DNA of 8,562 nucleotides, from contig NCJR01000069.1 in assembly GCA_002282555.1 (NCBI GenBank), positions 5,913 through 14,474 of the forward strand. The letters are read 5' to 3'. Source of the stretch: Rhodobacterales bacterium 34-62-10. Lineage in GTDB: Bacteria > Pseudomonadota > Alphaproteobacteria > Rhodobacterales > Rhodobacteraceae. The notes under the pieces are model-generated. The model had not been told where the DNA came from. It did no database searches and saw only the letters and a list, made by a program, of their open reading frames with translations. Both the position numbers and the translations under genes were made by a program. This document shows, piece after piece, positions 6,695 through 8,562 of the stretch (position 1 is its first letter; every line of letters begins with the position of its first letter).

Positions 6695-6704
6695 ATCACG
6701 TGAT
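6695..6704. promoter_or_regulatory. Perfect 10-bp palindrome ATCACGTGAT
   Basis: A perfect self-complementary decamer lies between the tandem repeat and the hydrolase promoter region, about 72 bp before the hydrolase start. It is a candidate operator half-way between two divergent genes. No regulator family is assigned. Confidence 0.35.
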
Positions 6705-6720
6705 CGCGAGCGCACAACCC

Positions 6721-6756
6721 ATGGCAGATAGTCGTGCTATGTTGCCTGCCATAGCA
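6721..6756 (+). promoter_or_regulatory. Candidate promoter and overlapping operator dyads of the hydrolase gene
   Basis: TGCTATG (6735-6741) and CATAGCA (6750-6756) form a perfect 7-bp dyad with an 8-bp spacer. ATGGCAG (6721-6727) and CTGCCAT (6746-6752) form a second, interleaved 7-bp dyad, with an inner ATAG/CTAT pair. TGCTATGTT (6735-6743) resembles an extended -10, putting initiation near 6750, within the first dyad. That geometry suits a repressor site. The -35 region (6715-6720) is poor. A strong AGGAGG (6765-6770) lies 5 nt before the start codon. Confidence 0.45.
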
Positions 6757-6775
6757 AACACCACAGGAGGCCCCG

Positions 6776-7705
6776 ATGACCCAGTTCACCATGTCCCGCC
6801 GTTCCGTGCTGACCAGTGCCGCCGCCCTGCCCCTTGCCGGCATGGTCGCCACACCGGTCAGTGCTGCTGCCCCGCTGACGGGTCCTGCCCGCGCGCCCTA
6901 CAACCGGATCAAGCTGGGAGGCTATGATGTCACCTCGCTGCTGGCGGGCACGCGGACTGTTCCCGATCCCAACACGATTTTCGGTCTGAACGCCACGCCC
7001 GAGGCGTTTGCCGCGGCGTCCGAGGCGGCGATGATCCCCACGGACAAGTCGCAGTTTTTCTTTACGCCGACCGTGGTGAATACCGGGGCCGAGCTGGTGT
7101 TGTTCGACACCGGGTTGAACGCCGAGGGGATCACGGCGGCGCTGGCGGCGGCGGGATATACGCCGGACCAGATCGATGTGGTGGTGATCACCCATATGCA
7201 TGGCGACCATATCGGCGGCATGATGAACGCTGGTGCGGCGACCTTCCCCAATGCGCGTTATGTCACCGGATCGGCCGAGTTCGACCATTGGAACGGCACT
7301 GACAACGAAGGTTTTGCCACCAATGTGCGCCCGATGGCCGAGCAGTTCGAGATGATCGGCGATGGCGGCAGCGTTGCGTCGGGCATCACCGGCATGGCGG
7401 CCTTCGGGCATACGCCCGGCCACATGACCTATATGATCGAAAGCGAAGGCCAGCAGTTGGTTCTGGGGGCCGATTTCGCCAACCACTATGTCTGGTCGCT
7501 GGCGCATCCCGAATGGGAAGTGCGGTTCGACATGGACAAGGCGGCCGCGGCCGCGACGCGCCGGACCCTGCTGGGGATGCTGGCGGCGGATCGTATCCCC
7601 TTTATCGGGTACCACATGCCCTTCCCGGCATTGGGCTTTGTCGAGACACGTGGCGAGGGGTTCCATTATGTCCCCGCCAGTTACCAGTTCGTGATGGACA
7701 GCTGA
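6776..7705 (+). CDS. Tat-exported metallo-beta-lactamase-fold hydrolase, methyl parathion hydrolase-like
   Basis: A 309-residue periplasmic dinuclear metal hydrolase. The N-terminus has a twin-arginine signal (SRRSVLTS at 7-14, hydrophobic stretch, likely cleavage after VSA near residue 30). The metal motif is THMHGDHIGG: H140, H142, D144, H145. H212 is in GHTPGHMTYMIES, D233 is in GADF (the likely bridging ligand), and H280 is in GYHMPFPALGF. All seven expected ligands are present. The GHTPGHxTYxxES stretch and the C-terminal G(F/Y)xxVPxxY pattern fit the methyl parathion hydrolase branch, which lies close to lactonases. The substrate is unknown: a lactone, phosphotriester or other ester are all possible. 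It is a single-gene unit with its own dyad-rich upstream region and an intrinsic terminator after it. Start ATG 6776 has AGGAGG 5 nt upstream. A second ATG at 6791 would still keep the Tat motif. Confidence 0.93.
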   Translation: MTQFTMSRRSVLTSAAALPLAGMVATPVSAAAPLTGPARAPYNRIKLGGYDVTSLLAGTRTVPDPNTIFGLNATPEAFAAASEAAMIPTDKSQFFFTPTVVNTGAELVLFDTGLNAEGITAALAAAGYTPDQIDVVVITHMHGDHIGGMMNAGAATFPNARYVTGSAEFDHWNGTDNEGFATNVRPMAEQFEMIGDGGSVASGITGMAAFGHTPGHMTYMIESEGQQLVLGADFANHYVWSLAHPEWEVRFDMDKAAAAATRRTLLGMLAADRIPFIGYHMPFPALGFVETRGEGFHYVPASYQFVMDS

Positions 7706-7743
7706 TCCAGAGACCCCAAGACGTACCCGGCTGTCCGGAGCGG

Positions 7744-7780
7744 CGCGCCATCCTCCCTCGGGGGTGGCGCGATTTTTTTT
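7744..7780 (+). terminator. Intrinsic terminator of the hydrolase gene
   Basis: CGCGCCATCCTC pairs with the complementary strand ending GTGGCGCG (7744-7755 with 7760-7771), a 12-bp stem with two G-U pairs and a CCTC loop. It is followed by A and eight T residues (7773-7780). It lies 39 bp after the hydrolase stop. The minus-strand side has no T-run, so it serves the plus-strand gene only. Confidence 0.92.
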
Positions 7781-7807
7781 ATGGGCGGTGGGGTCGGGCC
7801 GGTGGGC

Positions 7808-8562
7808 TCAGGCGGAGGCGATGAAACGGGCGGCGACCGCCCCGCTCATATGGGTGATGCGCCCGCCTGCGATGGTGGCACCGACATGGCCGGTCGTGTC
7901 CATCACCACCAGATCGGCGCGCAGACCGGGGGCAAGACGCCCGCGATCCGTCAGACCCAGCAGCCGCGCGGGGCCGCTTGCGACCAGATCCCAGGCGGCG
8001 GCAAGGCCGAGCCGGTCGGCCAGCATCAGCGCCGCCTGCCGTGGCGCGGGGTAGTGGTAATCCGAGGCCAGCGCGTCACACAGGCCCGCCATGACCAGAT
8101 CGGCGGCGGCGACATTGCCGGAATGCGATCCGCCGCGCACCACATTGGGCGCGCCCAGAACCACGCGGTCGCCGCCCTGCCGCGCGGCGGCGGCGGCGGC
8201 ATGGGTTTCGGGGAACTCGGACACCGCAACACCGCGCTTGCGCCATGCGGCACGATCTGCGGCGGTGGCGTCATCATGGCTGCCGAGGATCACACCTGCC
8301 GCCGCCCATCGCGCGGCCAGCGCGTCCAGCGCGGCGGGCACGCCGGACGCCTGCCCATGCAGCCTGTGCATCAGGGCCAGATGATCCTCGGGGCTGCGGC
8401 CGCTTTTGAGGGCTTGTCCGGTCAGGCGCGGCGGACGTTTGCCCGCCGCCAGCGCCGCATGGGGCAGATGATCGTTGAACACCACATAGCCGATGCCGAA
8501 CCGCGCCACGCTGTCTGAAATGGGGTCGCGTTGCAGACGAACTGGACGGGTGGTTTGGCGCC
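7808..8562 (-). CDS. phnM: PhnM-type alpha-D-ribose 1-methylphosphonate 5-triphosphate diphosphatase; 5' end cut by window edge
   Basis: C-terminal 251 codons of an amidohydrolase-superfamily enzyme of about 380 residues. In the C-P lyase pathway PhnM releases pyrophosphate from ribose-1-methylphosphonate 5-triphosphate. The visible part has FNDHLPH (8455-8475), GSHDDAT (the His codon is at 8276-8278), VVLGAPNVVRGGSHSGN, and ALASDYHYPAP (the Asp codon is at 8060-8062), which supply the later metal-site residues. It ends with GRLAPGLRADLVVMD, the usual closing segment of amidohydrolases. The frame is open to the edge, so the true start and the N-terminal HxH metal motif lie outside. A GTG at 8509 is internal. 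It ends 27 bp from the hydrolase terminator, so the two genes converge. Other phn genes are presumably upstream, beyond the window. A PhnM-like paralogue with another substrate cannot be excluded. Confidence 0.9.
   Translation of the reverse strand, partial: RQTTRPVRLQRDPISDSVARFGIGYVVFNDHLPHAALAAGKRPPRLTGQALKSGRSPEDHLALMHRLHGQASGVPAALDALAARWAAAGVILGSHDDATAADRAAWRKRGVAVSEFPETHAAAAAARQGGDRVVLGAPNVVRGGSHSGNVAAADLVMAGLCDALASDYHYPAPRQAALMLADRLGLAAAWDLVASGPARLLGLTDRGRLAPGLRADLVVMDTTGHVGATIAGGRITHMSGAVAARFIASA

Noticed and set aside
6538..6852. Minus-strand frames across the gltX-hydrolase gap, with APAIS-type repeats in translation
   Set aside because: The peptide repetition only mirrors the 15-16-bp DNA repeat. 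There is no domain, and the frame overlaps both the gltX start and the hydrolase signal peptide.
6737..7666. 309-codon minus-strand frame opposite the hydrolase gene
   Set aside because: It is in codon register with the hydrolase, which has a Tat signal, a complete metal site, an SD and a terminator on the plus strand.
7781..8518. 245-codon plus-strand frame opposite phnM
   Set aside because: It is a register shadow of PhnM. It starts just after an intrinsic terminator and has no recognisable domain.

Overview
The window looks like chromosomal DNA from an alphaproteobacterium, most likely Rhodobacterales (Roseobacter/Rhodobacter group). Base composition is GC-rich, and the Leu codons TTA and CTA and the Ser codon TCA are avoided so strongly that long open frames appear opposite every gene. 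The glycine riboswitch has the alphaproteobacterial tandem layout ending GACAGAGGGGGC. The Rrf2 regulator, the 441-residue glutamyl-tRNA synthetase and the PhnM-type hydrolase all read like Rhodobacterales proteins. This placement rests on recognition, not on a search.

From the left edge to about 4.5 kb lies a glycine cleavage operon read on the minus strand: a tandem glycine riboswitch, then gcvT, gcvH and gcvP (gcvP is cut by the window edge, 862 codons visible). The riboswitch is followed by a composite hairpin and by a small hairpin that holds the gcvT Shine-Dalgarno in its loop. A 12-bp hairpin separates gcvH from gcvP. P protein decarboxylates glycine on PLP, H protein carries the aminomethyl group on lipoyl-lysine, and T protein passes the methylene to tetrahydrofolate. 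The riboswitch would couple expression to free glycine.

Directly upstream (4506-4952, minus) is an Fe-S-type Rrf2 repressor related to NsrR and RirA. It has three cysteines spaced C-x7-C-x5-C and a perfect FNR/FnrL box placed as for a class II activated promoter. The 263-bp gap to gltX also holds an 11-bp direct repeat and a GC-rich double inverted repeat that resembles an intergenic element common in Rhodobacterales. gltX (5216-6541, minus) follows.

The 234-bp divergent gap between gltX and the next gene carries about 4.7 copies of a 15-16-bp tandem repeat and several dyads. On the plus strand (6776-7705) is a Tat-exported metallo-beta-lactamase-fold hydrolase like methyl parathion hydrolase, followed by a strong intrinsic terminator. 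The right edge (7808-8562, minus) is the C-terminal two thirds of a PhnM-type phosphonate-pathway hydrolase.

The genes are all of known families. The points that deserve a second look are regulatory: the riboswitch-to-gcvT leader, the FnrL-to-Rrf2 link, the tandem repeat and the intergenic GC-rich element. I see no mobile element, CRISPR array, tRNA or rRNA.
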